Shown here piece by piece: positions 1 to 11,300 of a DNA stretch of 64,000 nucleotides (positions within the stretch are counted from its first letter, which is position 1; the number at the start of each line of letters is the position of its first letter). A program made the translations under genes and the position numbers. The stretch is taken from assembly GCF_921293095.1 (NCBI RefSeq), contig NC_060247.1, positions 110,937,111 through 111,001,110 of the forward strand. The letters are read 5' to 3'. The DNA comes from Ischnura elegans. Its lineage: Eukaryota > Arthropoda > Insecta > Odonata > Coenagrionidae. The notes under the pieces were generated by a model. It ran no database searches. It was not told the DNA's origin and saw nothing but the letters and a program-made list of their open reading frames with translations.

Positions 1-377
1 GTCCATACCACCTTGTCCGGTATAGTCCACAAATTTCCAAAGGGGAGAATGACGCCTCGGTAGCTTAACTGGCTAAAGCATTCGGCCGGAAATTGAGGGA
101 TCCAGGTTTGAATCCCGGTCAAGGCGAATGATTTTTCCTCTGAGGATTTTTCGCACTATTTGTGCATTGCGGGTGACTCCGTAAAAGTTATCACCGTGGC
201 TAGTCCCTGTATACTTAAATATTGCTTAAAATTCAACTTTAAGCAGGTGCAGTTATTATAAGTCAAAACTAAATGATAGTTTTAAATGTTATTTTTTATC
301 TCCATGAGGCTTTGGGGGGATCTATCCCCTCATCTCTCACCCCCTCCCCCCCCCCCCCCCCGTAATTACGCCACTGG
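1..377 (+). repeat. tRNA-derived SINE-like composite repeat
   Basis: A pol III type head lies at about 51-120: an A-box-like TAGCTTAACTGG at 61-72 and a B-box-like GGTTTGAATCC at 105-115, inside a tRNA-like fold ending TCAAGGCG. The tail runs through a C-rich tract (about 343-361) to ATTACGCCACTGG at 365-377, which is the inverted end of the CAGTGGCGTA hAT-type ends common in this window. The same head and tail occur in inverse orientation at the far right edge. The left end lies outside the window. I read it as a SINE-like composite, not a working tRNA gene. Confidence 0.7.
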
Positions 378-499
378 CTGAAGCCATCCAAAACTTTTTG
401 CCTTTATGATAATTGTTGAGGAGACCGCTGGCACAGGGGCACCTATGGTTGTGATTTTTATTCCAACCAATGGTTGTAATTTTTATTCTGCCACCATAA

Positions 500-667
500 T
501 ATGTTGAGTGCCTATTTCAGTGCTCTTTTGTCTTTAGTGTTTATTCAATTTTTTCTCATGCTTCCAGTTTATTACTTCCTGAGTCTTCGTTGCAAATAAA
601 AAAGGTTTGTGAACCATGTGACTTCAGAATCTCTCTTAATATGGTATTTTAAAGAAACATCCCAACA
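500..667 (+). repeat. Copia LTR remnant (fossil)
   Basis: The stretch ends in AAACATCCCAACA, and the preceding 70 bases (CTCTCTTA..ATGG..TTAAA) resemble the 3' end of the copia LTR at 12471-13087. No internal region follows that I can recognise. It is probably an old solo or truncated LTR of a related copia family. The left border is a guess. Confidence 0.4.
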
Positions 668-984
668 CCTACGACCCTCGAGAGCATATCCTTTGCGGGG
701 CCCACCCTGGGACCCCCAAACTGTCCCGTCTAAGCCGTACTTTCTGGATCTTCAAGGATCTTGATTTGCCTATTTAGCATTTACGATCCCATAACAGCCT
801 CAAGATTTATGTAAATTCCTCAGATACTTCCTTCATGTCAAATTAGGGTCAATATCCGCACAAAACACCTGGGGAACTCACCTATTAATAAAATCTCATT
901 TCTCTTTATATATATATATATATAGTATAAGACTCGTAAGTGGATATTAGTTGCATACGGAAGCGAAGAAAGGCCCCCGTCCGA
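668..984. other. No gene seen
   Basis: About 300 bases with a GC-rich start, then AT-rich sequence ending in a short TA run (about 907-924). I see no convincing exon, RNA gene or full repeat here. Confidence 0.5.
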
Positions 985-1070
985 CCGGCAGAGCACGTCA
1001 ATTTACGCGCTCCGTATTGCGGCTTGGATGGGACCACGTCAATTGACGTTCTCCGTGCTGAATGTGTTAA
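985..1070 (+). repeat. piggyBac-like right end (fossil fragment)
   Basis: Two related sites, CGTCAATTTACG at 998-1009 and the perfect palindrome CGTCAATTGACG at 1037-1048, precede GTGCTGAATGTG and a TTAA at 1067-1070. A palindromic site close to a TTAA-bounded end is the same layout as in the two piggyBac elements at 32528 and 58459. No matching left end or transposase was found, so this is an isolated end at best. Confidence 0.35.
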
Positions 1071-1094
1071 ATATAAGGATACAGTCTGTGAAGC

Positions 1095-1365
1095 CAGTGG
1101 TGCAGCGAGGGGGGGTTTTGGGGGATAAAAAGTTCAATTCATTTCACTAAATTGGATTAATATTACTTAAAAAATAGAGCTAATATTAATGAAATATCCC
1201 TCAGAAGGCCGCTAAACTCACCACTTTGAACCATTTACATGAAAATTTTTCTAGGGGAGGGCCCCCGCACCTTCCGATTACCCTGGCGGGTATTCCACAC
1301 CCTCAGACACCCCAGTATTTTGTACCCAAAAACCCCCCTAGCCTTAATTTCTAGCTGCACCCCTT
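1095..1365. mobile_element. Small hAT-type non-autonomous element
   Basis: The ends are CAGTGGTGCAGCG and its near-inverse, with G-rich and C-rich borders. Flanking 8-bp duplications are TGTGAAGC (1087-1094) and TGTGAGGC (1366-1373), with one mismatch. It contains no ORF of note. The same family occurs at 16955-17210, 46233-46530 and, in part, 56185-57057. Confidence 0.75.
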
Positions 1366-1373
1366 TGTGAGGC

Positions 1374-1634
1374 AAACATAAACCATGTGTTGAGTGTGAA
1401 AAATTGTCCAAATTCAATATCTTCAATCAGCTATGGTCTCTTAACTAAGGGTTTTTAAAGGTCATAAAACTGATCAAGCAATGAAATTCTCATCCCCATT
1501 ACGTTTCATGACATTGGGCTCATTAGGTCTTTGGTTGAAATCTGAAACCACAAAGAGGTAGAATATACTGAAGGTTCTTCTTCCGGAGTCCCTGTAGAAT
1601 ATCTGAAAAAAATTATAGTAAAATCAGAAAGTCG
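1374..1634. other. No gene seen
   Basis: AT-rich spacer between the hAT-type element and the LINE array; nothing recognised. Confidence 0.4.
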
Positions 1635-1649
1635 TTATTATTATTATTT

Positions 1650-3269
1650 GAGTTTATGCACTTTCTCAGCTGATTAAAACCAGCTGGAAATATTCACCTA
1701 TCCCAAGGTCAATTTAGGATTAGGCTCGGATGCTAAGGAAGAGAATTCACCCTATCCTACACTGTCCGATCATGCCCGACCCAGGAATCTTCTCATGATC
1801 TGGCAGGTCTGTAGTAAAACAGCTTTTTGCCCGAGGTTAATCAGTTGTTTTTTTATTCCCATGTCTTCGACTTCTTTTTTGAATCTTTTAGACAAGACTC
1901 CCTCCGCAGAGATTATCAGTGGGTGTATACTGACGTCTTTCAACTTCCAAATATTTTTTATTTCACCGGCCAAATTCTGATATTTTTGTGTTTTCTCTCT
2001 TTCCGTAGACTCAACATTGTGATTTAGTGGCACTGCTACATCGACTATGTTTGCTCTTTGCTGTAATTTGTGGATCAATAACATATCAGGCCTATTGTAA
2101 TCTATGGTTTTATCTGTAAATATCGGTCTATCCCAGTATAAAATGTGTGTATATGTCTCTAGTACGGCGGGTGGATGGTATTTGTAATATGGTGGAGTAT
2201 TTGTTAAAAGTCCATAGGTAGTTGCTAGGTTTTGGTGGATAATTTTGGCCAACTGGTTGTGCCTATTGAGATAGTCATTACCAGCAAGAGCTGAGCACCC
2301 CGAAGTTATGAGTTCAATGGATTCACCCGTTTTCCCACATTTTCTACATTTATCTGCAATTTCAAGTTTTAATATGTTTTTTTCATAGTTGTGAGTTCGT
2401 ATAACTCTGTCTTGAATTGCCATCACATACCCTTCAGTCTCCGGGTATAAATAGCCATCTTGGAGCCATTTCAGAGATGCGTTTCTGTCAACCCAACCCT
2501 CCTGCATGACTGTTGGGAACTTTCCATGCAAGATTTTAGACTTCCATTCCTGCTTTTGTTGGTTTAGGTCTGGTATTTGGATCCGATCTTGGTTCTCTCC
2601 AAAATTCAATGGTGTGTATCCCACGTCAGCCTTTATTACCTCTTTCATTAATGCATCTTTTGGCGATTTTAAGGAGGATTTCATTGACTGTTCCTGAGAT
2701 CGGCATTGTCGGAGAATATTTATTAGGCCTCAACCTCCTTCCTTTCTTGGGATATATAACCTAATTACTGAAGCCTTATCATGTAAACATCGGAATTTAT
2801 TCAAAAGTCACCTAGTCAGTCGGTCCAGCTCATTTAGATCCGTGTCAGACCATTTTAAAATTCCAAAGGAGTAAGCCAGCACAGGCACTGCCCAGGTATT
2901 TATAGCCGTTATCATGTTCCTTCCAGATAGCTTTGTATTAAGGATCTTCATCACCCGACTTTTATATGCATTTGCTCGGGCTTTCTTTAATTCGGTATGG
3001 TCAATCTGATGATTTTGATAAAAGCCTAAGTATTTATATGACCCATCTACAGGAAGTATCTCTATATCGTCTATACATTCCAGTGGTGTCTGAGGTTTTC
3101 CCTTATTTAAGTGAACACTGGCACATTTATCCAGTCCAAATTCCATACATATATCCTCACTAAACGTTTTCGCAGTTCTGATGAGTACCTGAAGTTTTTC
3201 TTTGGATTCAGCGTACAGTTTCAGATCATCCATGAACATTAAATGATTGACTCTAGTATCATTGCTACG
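1650..3269 (-). pseudogene. R4/Dong-like LINE, copy A, 5'-truncated
   Basis: Read on the minus strand, the right part (2808-3239) starts at the reverse transcriptase catalytic loop (FMDDLK) and runs through the thumb. The left part (1770-2684, another frame) carries the C-terminal knuckle (CRKCG..SGC, with the usual His replaced) and a restriction-like endonuclease segment (RPDMLL..IVDVAVP). This order, with the endonuclease after the RT, marks the R2/R4 group and not apurinic-endonuclease LINEs. The two parts are frameshifted apart. About 120 bases of 3' UTR with a CAGCTG..CCAGCTGG hairpin follow. TAA-type microsatellites border both ends, as expected for Dong, which targets TAA repeats. Confidence 0.75.
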
Positions 3270-3291
3270 ATTATTTATTATTATTATTATG
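3270..3291. repeat. (TTA)n microsatellite at LINE junction
   Basis: A short TTA run separates LINE copies A and B. It probably represents the target sequence shared by both insertions. Confidence 0.8.
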
Positions 3292-4813
3292 TTCTCTAAT
3301 TTTATTCAGTTTTCACTGAGTAGCTTTAGTGTTAAGAGCACGGGTTCTCACCAAGATAACTCTTTACTATTGAATTGCGTTGAGAAATTTTCTCGTGATA
3401 TGACAGGTTGAAATTATTACAGCCTTTTGCAGTTTGATGTATGTATTTGGATGGAGGTTGAGTATTTTGAAACTATTTTGTATATGTTTTGGGATGATAC
3501 CGGTAGCTGAGATGACAATTGGAGCTACATAAACCTGTTCCATATTCCATATTCTTTTTATTTCTATCGCCAATTCTTGGTACTTGTTAATTTTTCCTGT
3601 AATTGTCTTTTCGATGTTATGCGACAGTGGCACGGCAATATCAACTATGTAGCAAGTTCTATATTTCTTGTCAATCAACACTATATCTGGTCTATTATTA
3701 ACTATAGTTTTATCTGTTTGTATTGGCAGATCGTAATAGATTTTAGATGCGCCGTTTTCAAGCACTGTTTCAGGGTGGTACACATAATATGGGGTCTTAG
3801 TATCTATTAACTTGTGTTGGTAGGCCAGTTTTTGGTGGATAATTTTTGCAACTTGATTATGTCTACTTAAATATTCTGTGTTAGCTAGCATCTTACAGCC
3901 AGATATAATGTGCTGGATTGTTTCAGGTACTTGAAAGCACCTTCTACATTTGTCATCTGTTATACTTTTATCACCAAGGATGTACTTTGCATAATTTTTA
4001 GTGCGGATAACCTGGTCTTGTATTGCAAGCATGAACCCTTCGGTTTCTCCATAAAGTTCACCCAACGACAACCATTTGTTTGATGAGATTTTATCAACAT
4101 ATGGTTGATTGAGGTCATTGATGTGTCGTCCATGTAATTCCTTCTGGGCCCATACTTCTACCTTTCTATTTAATAGAACAGCTCCTGTGTTGGTTACGTC
4201 ATCGGTCGTGCCATTTTTTAGATTTAATGGTGTTAATTTATTGTCAGCATAGACTATTGCTTTGTGAAGCATCGAACTGTTTGATTTATCATAGAAGAAA
4301 TGTTTTAGTCCATGAATTTGGTTTTTGAGGAGCTGTTGTATATCAATTAACCCCGTACCTCCCATATAGCGGGGTAGCGTTAGCCTCTCTATTGCAGCCT
4401 TTGGGTGATGTAAATTAAATTTTGTGAATGATGTACGTATTGATCTTTCTATGCCTGCTATTTCGGTTTTGGTCCAGTCAATCACTCCAAATGTATACGT
4501 CAACACAGGTACCGCAAACGTATTGATGGCTTTGATTACATTTCCTGCATTTAATTCTGTTTTAAGGATGGATGTTAGTCTTTTATGGAATTCAGTCGTT
4601 AATTCCTTCTTGATCTGTTTATGTTGTATTGATTTTGCTTGCAGGAATCCAAGGTATTTGTAGTTCTCATTTGCTTCCATAGATATTATTGACTCATCAT
4701 CCGTAACATTGAAGTTACCATGCTTGATTTTCCCTTTTTCTATGTGAAGCAATCTGCATTTATCCAATCCGAATCGCATGTTTATATCAGCGGAGAACCT
4801 ACTTGTGACATCC
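3292..4813 (-). pseudogene. R4/Dong-like LINE, copy B, 5'-truncated
   Basis: One open frame (stop near 3367, entering from the TAA run at 4814) covers the end of the RT and the whole C-terminal part. It begins just after the catalytic loop (FSADINMRFGLDKC, matching the segment after FYIDD in copy C). It then has the knuckle CRRCF..HIISGC and an endonuclease-like RPDIVL..YIVDIAVP. There are no internal stops over about 485 codons, so this copy looks younger than copy A. Its 3' UTR (3292-3366) resembles that of copy C. The apparent N-terminus encoded by the microsatellite is not a real start. Confidence 0.75.
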
Positions 4814-4844
4814 ATTATTATTATTATTATTATATATATATATA
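4814..4844. repeat. (ATT)n/(TA)n microsatellite at LINE junction
   Basis: Six or so ATT units followed by a TA run lie exactly at the 5' truncation point of copy B and the 3' end of copy C. Confidence 0.85.
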
Positions 4845-6510
4845 TTTTCACAGCATTTTTGCTGGTTTTAGGCGAGGTACGGGTATCACCAAGTACTCTC
4901 GTCTCTTTACTCAGCTTTCCATATTGACATTTTACTGTCTATAGTAACAGTGGTTTCACTAACTTGCATACTTTCATCAGATAGGTTTAACGGTGTTTAT
5001 TTATTGTCTGCGTCACAGATAGTTCTCAGGAGATCCGAGGTAGATTTCTTGCTGAAAAAATATTTCCGTAACTGAGAAAGTTGTGAGTTGTGCTGATTTT
5101 TGATGTCTACGATACCCCTTCCACCAAATTTTCTGGGCAACGTGTTCCTCTCTATATTCGAGATTTATGGAGCATATTTTTCTCTGTCATTTGGGATCGA
5201 ATTTTTCTTTGTAGGTCGTCTAGATCTGTTTGTGACCATTTGATTATACCAAAGGAGTATGTCAGGAGAGGGATAGCAAAGGTATTAATTGAATTAGTGA
5301 GGTTTTTGCTGTTCAATTCCGTGCGAACAAGTTTCTTGATTCTATTTTGGAATTCAGTCGAAAGTTTTTGCTTTATCGTAGTGTGGTCTAGTCGTCTTGC
5401 TTGTTGGAATCCTAGGTATTTATAGGTATCTCCCTCATCCATGGCCTCTATTATTTGCCCATCCTGTAGTGGAATATCATTCCTTTGCACTTTACCTCGG
5501 ATTATTGTGATAGTTTTACATTTATCTATTCCAAATTCCATGTTTATATCCTTAGAAAATATTTCAGTTAAACGGACTAATTGATTTAGATTATTATTAG
5601 ATCCTGCATACAGCTTGAGATCGTCTATGTAGAAAAGATGCGATAGAGTGTGGCATCTTGATTCTTTTCCTTTTATTTTGACTCCATATTGAGTATTATT
5701 CAGGAGGTTTGATAGAGGGTTTAGCGCAAGGCAGAACCATAACGCACTCAAAGAGTCACCTTGAAATATTCCCCGTTTGATTTTGATATTATTTGTCTGC
5801 AAAAGACCCTCGTCAGTTTTTATGTGCAAGGTGGTGCTCCATTTTTTCATCACAGTATGGAGACATTTAATAACTTCTGGGTGAATTTTATAGATGTTTA
5901 GTACTTCAATAAGCCAGGAATGGGGAACAGAGTCAAAAGCTTTTTTGTAATCTATGTAGCAACTGTGTAGGTTCCTATTCTTTTCTTGTATTTGTTTAAG
6001 AATAATTGAATCAATTATCAACTGTTCCTTGCAACCTTTGCTTCCTCTGCGACACCCCTTTTGCTCCTCTGTAAAAATGTGTTTCTCATCTATATGGTTG
6101 TTGATTACTTCTGTTATGCAAGAGGTGAAAAATTTATAAAATGTTTGTAGACAAGTTATCGGTCTATATTTTGATGGATCGTTACATGCGACTTCTTTCG
6201 GCAATAAATATGTTTTACCTTCCATTAAAAAATCTGGAATATTTTCTGGAAACTTCAAAAATTTGTTTATATATTTCAGTAGATGCTTATGGCAGCTGGT
6301 GAATTTTTTGTACCAAAAGTTGTGTATATTATCACTTCCTGGGCTTTTCCAGTTATGGGTTCGGCTAAGAATTTTTTCCAGAATTTCCATTGTAATAATG
6401 GGGGGAAGCATAGTTTCTATGTTTTCCGCTGCTGTTCTTTCATTTCTCATCCAGGTTGCATTTCCATTATGGGATGTATCATTCGACCATATATTTGACA
6501 TACATTATAT
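4845..6510 (-). pseudogene. R4/Dong-like LINE, copy C, RT domain
   Basis: The minus-strand ORF 5152-6501 carries a nearly complete reverse transcriptase: a YRPITCL motif, motif A YIDYKKAFDSVPH, motif B GIFQGDSLSALWF, the catalytic FYIDDLKLYA, and then the thumb with KYLGF. Coding similarity continues in other frames down to about 4915. The C-terminal knuckle and endonuclease are missing: the RT runs almost straight into a 3' UTR-like segment (4845-4930) resembling that of copy B. The copy is therefore internally deleted as well as 5' truncated. TAA/ATT-rich DNA (6511-6535) lies at its 5' end. Confidence 0.75.
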
Positions 6511-6535
6511 ATATTATCATTATTATTAAATAATT

Positions 6536-7036
6536 GGTTACAAGTCGACCATAAAGTCGGGTGGTAACATAAAGATTATTACACAATAATATACATTAAC
6601 CAAAATGCAAAACAAAATACTTAGTACCACAAAATTTTTAAAAAGCCCTCAAAAAAACCATTTTTACACAATACATGTCCCCGTATACATAGCACCAAAT
6701 CAGCAAAAATACAATACATATCTACATTTACATTGCCCTCAAAATCCATTTTTACACAATAATATACTAAGACCAAAGAAAAAAAGACAAGAAACACCAA
6801 CTTTAAAAAATATACAATTATAAAGCCCTCAAAATTCAATTTTATCTATCCTTTTGGTAAATATAGAGGCTTGAGTTGGAAATGGCTCAGAAAAAATTTC
6901 TTCTGGTAAGCCATTCCAATCCTCTATCCCCCAATGTAGGAAGGAAAATTTTAGTCTATCTGTCAGCTGCCTTGGGGCCTTAATCTTATAATTATGATCC
7001 ATCCTCCCTATATAACTTGGTCCTTTTAACCGCTTC
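6536..7036 (-). pseudogene. 3' tail of a second LINE (CR1/L2/Jockey-like)
   Basis: On the minus strand 6829-7035 stays open and reads SYIGRMDHNYKI..RLKFSF..WNGLPEEIF..FTKRIDKIEF-stop. This is the typical end of RT proteins in CR1-, L2- and Jockey-type LINEs (R..F..R....WN.LP). The 3' UTR (6536-6828) repeats the block GCCCTCAAAA..CATTTTTACACAATA two to three times. Everything upstream of the last 65 or so codons is missing, so it is a 5'-truncated copy. The exact clade cannot be told from this short piece. Confidence 0.65.
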
Positions 7037-8044
7037 GTTATGCATAAGCATAAAATTTAAGGATGAGTCAGTTATACATTTTGGTTTCATCAGATTCTGC
7101 TTCTGTTCTCAGTCCTTCTTCTAGCTTTTGCTCCCATATCAAGAGTTAAAATTTCAAAGCATAATTAAAAAAAAACTATTATTGGGGTAGTTGTCAAAAT
7201 TGGTTGACCATATTAAAAGTCTCACCGAATGGAGCAAAGTTTTTTTTAAACGTCTTGAATACAGTAGCATCCCAAGTAGCAAAAGAATATGGAAATATGA
7301 TTTTAAAATTATTGCAAATAATTTTAAAATCATTTTTTTTTCAAGATTTTAAAATAATGTATTAGGCGTTGCTCTTTTTAAGTCTTGTACCATTTGATCT
7401 CATTTTGTTGATAGTTTATACATGGATATGTAGGAGGTAATGGCTTATTTTTTGCATAAAATGTTCCTTTTTTAATTTCACAGAAAAATAATTATGAGAA
7501 CAATATTTTAAAACAATTTCAAAATTATTTTACCCACATTTTAAAATAATTTGATAATTATTTTCTAATCATTTTAACATAATGTTAAAATTATTTTAAC
7601 ATAATTTTGAAATCATTTTAACATAATTTTGAATTAATTAGGTAATTATTTTGAAATCGTTTTAAAACACTCATATAAATTCTCATTGGAACAGGCATAT
7701 ACCAATGTGATAAAATAAACCAGTATGAAAATTCTTATTCCTTTGAAGTGAATGTGAATAACTGACAAATAGCTTTACATAAAACAAGTAATACAGATAT
7801 GTTTGGAGACTATTACTACCAAAAATGAATCCCTTTTTAAAAAAGTGAGTTTGAATTATGCTGTTTTTAGGGCTTTTGAAATCCACAAAGTGGTATTTTT
7901 TCGCAGTTTTCCATAAGATTACTAAAATTTAAAATAATGAAGTTATGAGAAAAATCTCCCAAAATGAAGGCATATGATCGAAAAATGGACATTTAATGAT
8001 CCAAGAATGGAATCAAGCAACGCCTGAAAACATTCTCAATATGT
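7037..8044. repeat. AT-rich intergenic block with degenerate palindromes
   Basis: No gene is visible. Between about 7270 and 7680 the sequence is made of degenerate units around ATTTTAAAATAAT and AACATAATTTTGAAAT, many self-complementary, like a decayed AT satellite. 7690-8044 looks like ordinary AT-rich spacer and holds the target of the LTR element that follows. Confidence 0.5.
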
Positions 8045-8048
8045 GCTT

Positions 8049-8251
8049 TGTAACGCCACCTTTGCTAATATCACTCTTTTATTTCATATATCTTTTTAAC
8101 GCCACACAATCTCTTTTTACAGTCAACAACCACTACAACCAACATCCCCGTAGCAACCATTTTATCAATCACATCAAGTAAATAAACACAAATATAGCAA
8201 CAATTTTATCAATAACATCAAGTAAATAAACACAAATATGACGGCGTTACA
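8049..8251 (-). repeat. 3' LTR of the Gag-coiled coil element
   Basis: 203 bp, identical by eye to the partner at 12064-12266. The polypurine tract (minus strand AAGGGGGAAGAAGGC, about 8252-8267) directly adjoins it. Confidence 0.9.
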
Positions 8252-8301
8252 GCCTTCTTCCCCCTTAAGAACGAACTTATTTCAAATAAGTTCTGTTTAA
8301 T

Positions 8302-11300
8302 TTAATCTGAATGGCAAGTGCCCAAGCCCGACACCGTCTCTACCTCAGTGACGTTTCTCTGAATAGATTTACTTAAGCTATCAGTATTTTGATTTTCTAT
8401 AACATTGAAACACTGATGGCAATAGTTTGTTTGGAGAAAACTTGTGCTTTTCCAGTCACCTGCCATTTTACCAGCTCTTGTTTTCATTATATTTTTAATG
8501 CTGGTGATCGCCCCACATTCATCACACTTTCCATTATCTATTCTAGCGATTAGGCTTTCTTGATAGGGATGCATAAATTTGTTCATCAGGTCAATAGCAT
8601 TAAAATTTATTTCACTTTTCTCCTTCAAATTTTCTTGCAGATTGGATAACTGTCCTCGCATTCTCTTCACTTGTTGTTTTAAGGTGATTACTTGTTTCTT
8701 AAGCTGGCGCCTCCTTTTTATTTTAGATTTCATTTTACACGTGTCTTTTTCCATGCTTTTCACAGCTTTCACTAGGTGCTTTATTATTTGGGTATCATGA
8801 TCTTCATCCAGTTTCGCTGCATTAATTCCTTGTTCTGATTTTTTTGTGAGATCAAAGTTTTGGTGGTGCAATTTGTAGCTATGTACATTCTGGGTTGCTC
8901 CATCTAAAGATCTTTCTTCCATGCAGCTAACCTCATCAACTAGTGCAAGAATTCTGTTCTTAATATTCTTAACCATTTCACAGTGTTTCAACCTGTAATC
9001 TTGCCATGATGTATCTGATTCCCCAGTTCTTTCTGATATCTTCATGCATTCCCTTTTTTCTAGCTTAAGAGCCTCCCTCTCCTCTTCAAGTTCTGATTTT
9101 TTCCTACCTATAACAGATGTCATGGATAAGAGTTCTTTCTTTTGTTCCTCAACTTGACTGATTTCAGTGTTAATTTCACTTACTCTTGTTAGTACAGTTG
9201 TTTTCAACTCATCGAGATGGATCCTCTCACTCTGAAGGGAAATACGTTCATCGCTTATACATTTTCTTTCTTCTTCCAATCCTTTGAATTGAATGTCCAT
9301 TTCATATTCTTTTTCTTTTATTTTCTTCCATGCAGTTTCAAGCATCATCATCTTCTCATCATTAGTTGCCTTAATGATTCCCAGAGCCATTTTCTCCTTC
9401 TCTAACTGCATCCATTCATCCTGAACCTCATCTTTCTCCCTGGCAATGCACATTCTTTCCCACTCTAAAATAGCTCGATGTGCATCGCATATTTGCCTGG
9501 CTTTATACAAATCATGATGTTCAATCATCAACATTTCCTGCTTTTTCTCCAAGTTCCTTTGCTCTTCTATGATTCCTGAGGTGCGTTTTTCGTCTACCTT
9601 CTTCTGTATCTCCTCTCCAACTCTTATCTCTTCCTTGAATATTTCTCTTCTGTTTTCCAACTCTTTCCTTTGCATTTCAATACATTTTATCTTTTCTTTT
9701 AGCTTTTCTTTGTCCTTTTCCATTGAGGCTCTCTCAGTTTTAATTTTTTCTTTTTCAAGAGTTATATGTTTCCACTCCGCCTCAGCAGTGCGCTTCTCAT
9801 TTTCTATCTTTGTCAAATCTTCTTTATGAAGAATTTCTTTCTGCTCTAGTACCATCTTTGCTTTTGCTATGTTATTTTCGAGCTCATGTAGTTTACATTG
9901 GTGCATTTGGATTTTCTTATATGCTTCTTTAATTTCTATCCACTCTTTGCTTATGTTTTCTACTGCCATTTGACAAGATTCTCTAATTTGATGTCCTACC
10001 ATTTCTCGGTGTTCCATACGGTAATTCATTGATAATCTTTCATTATCTACTGTTTTTTTCCAACTTTCCATGAATTGTTCAAGCTGACTTAACTTTTCCA
10101 CCTGTACCAATATAATTTCATCAGCCTTTGCTTCTGCTAACTGTTGCAATTCCTCATCCAGTTTTTGTGATGGCAGATCATTTTCATCCATGCCTGTGAA
10201 TTTTTCATAGTTTTGTTTGTAGGATGATATGTCCTCCTTTTCTTCATGTCTTTTCATTGCTCTGGTCTGAACCGCACACACCCACTCTGGCTCTGGCATT
10301 CGCTTCCTTGCCTCTTCTACAAGCTTTGCCGTTTGGTTTCCCAGCAAATATATGCCGCGATCCAGCTCGCGTCTGACTACAGCTGCCTTCCCAAACACGC
10401 GTCCAAATTTACCTACTAGTTCGACTTCCGCCAGGGGAAGTGTAATAGGGTTCTGGGAAAAAGGAGTCATTACACATATTGTCTCGCCAGTCAGCATTTC
10501 CGGGGCTACAAAATCTTGAGATATTATGTCTATTGACGAGCCAGTATCTCGTAAAATCGGCATTTTGTATCCATTTACCAAACCTTCAGATATAAAATCT
10601 TTCATTAACTCATCACTTCCGAATGTCATTACGCATCCCACCACCTCTTTCGTTCTCTGCGTGGGGGGCCTTAGCTTAGGGCATTCAGCTTTTAGGTGAT
10701 CAGTCGACCGACAGATATAACACTTACGAAGAGCTCTTTGTTCAAAAGCATTTTCAATTTCTTTGGAGTATTCTTTGATATTCGGTGGGTTATCTTCTCT
10801 ATTCCAATTATCTTTCTGTCGGGGAAACCAGCGGTTCTCACTATACTTAAACTTTTCTTTCTGATCTTCTATAATTGTCTTCCTGCTGAATAATTCACGT
10901 ACGTTAGCATAATCATCCAGCTTCTTTGCCAAAATATCAGCGTCTTTAAACGAAGACCATTCATCAAGGAAATGGTCTCTCACTTCTGCTGGAACCTTCC
11001 TTTTTATTTGTTCCGTCACCATTAAATCACTAAGTTGCTCGAATGTCTTTATTCCCAAACCAGAAATCCAACCATTCCAATAATTCCTCAACTTATACGT
11101 AAATTCCTTCCACGTTGTTTCAGCTGTCTTCAAATTGTTGAAAAATAGTTGTCTAAATTTTTCTGAACTTAACTTGAACCTCTCCAGCAACAGTGTTTTT
11201 ACGTAAGCAAAATTGTTCGCTGCTTCTTCTGGTTCCCTGGCAATTAATTCCGCAATGTCACGCGGCATAAGCCCTATGAGATGCACAACCCAGTCCTCTA

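Noticed and set aside
51-120. A tRNA gene
   Set aside because: The A and B boxes are present, but the fold is imperfect and the sequence is the head of a dispersed repeat seen again at the right edge with the A-box half missing.
4814-4851. The Ile/Tyr-rich N-terminus of LINE copy B as a true start
   Set aside because: It is encoded by the ATT/TA microsatellite beyond the truncation point.
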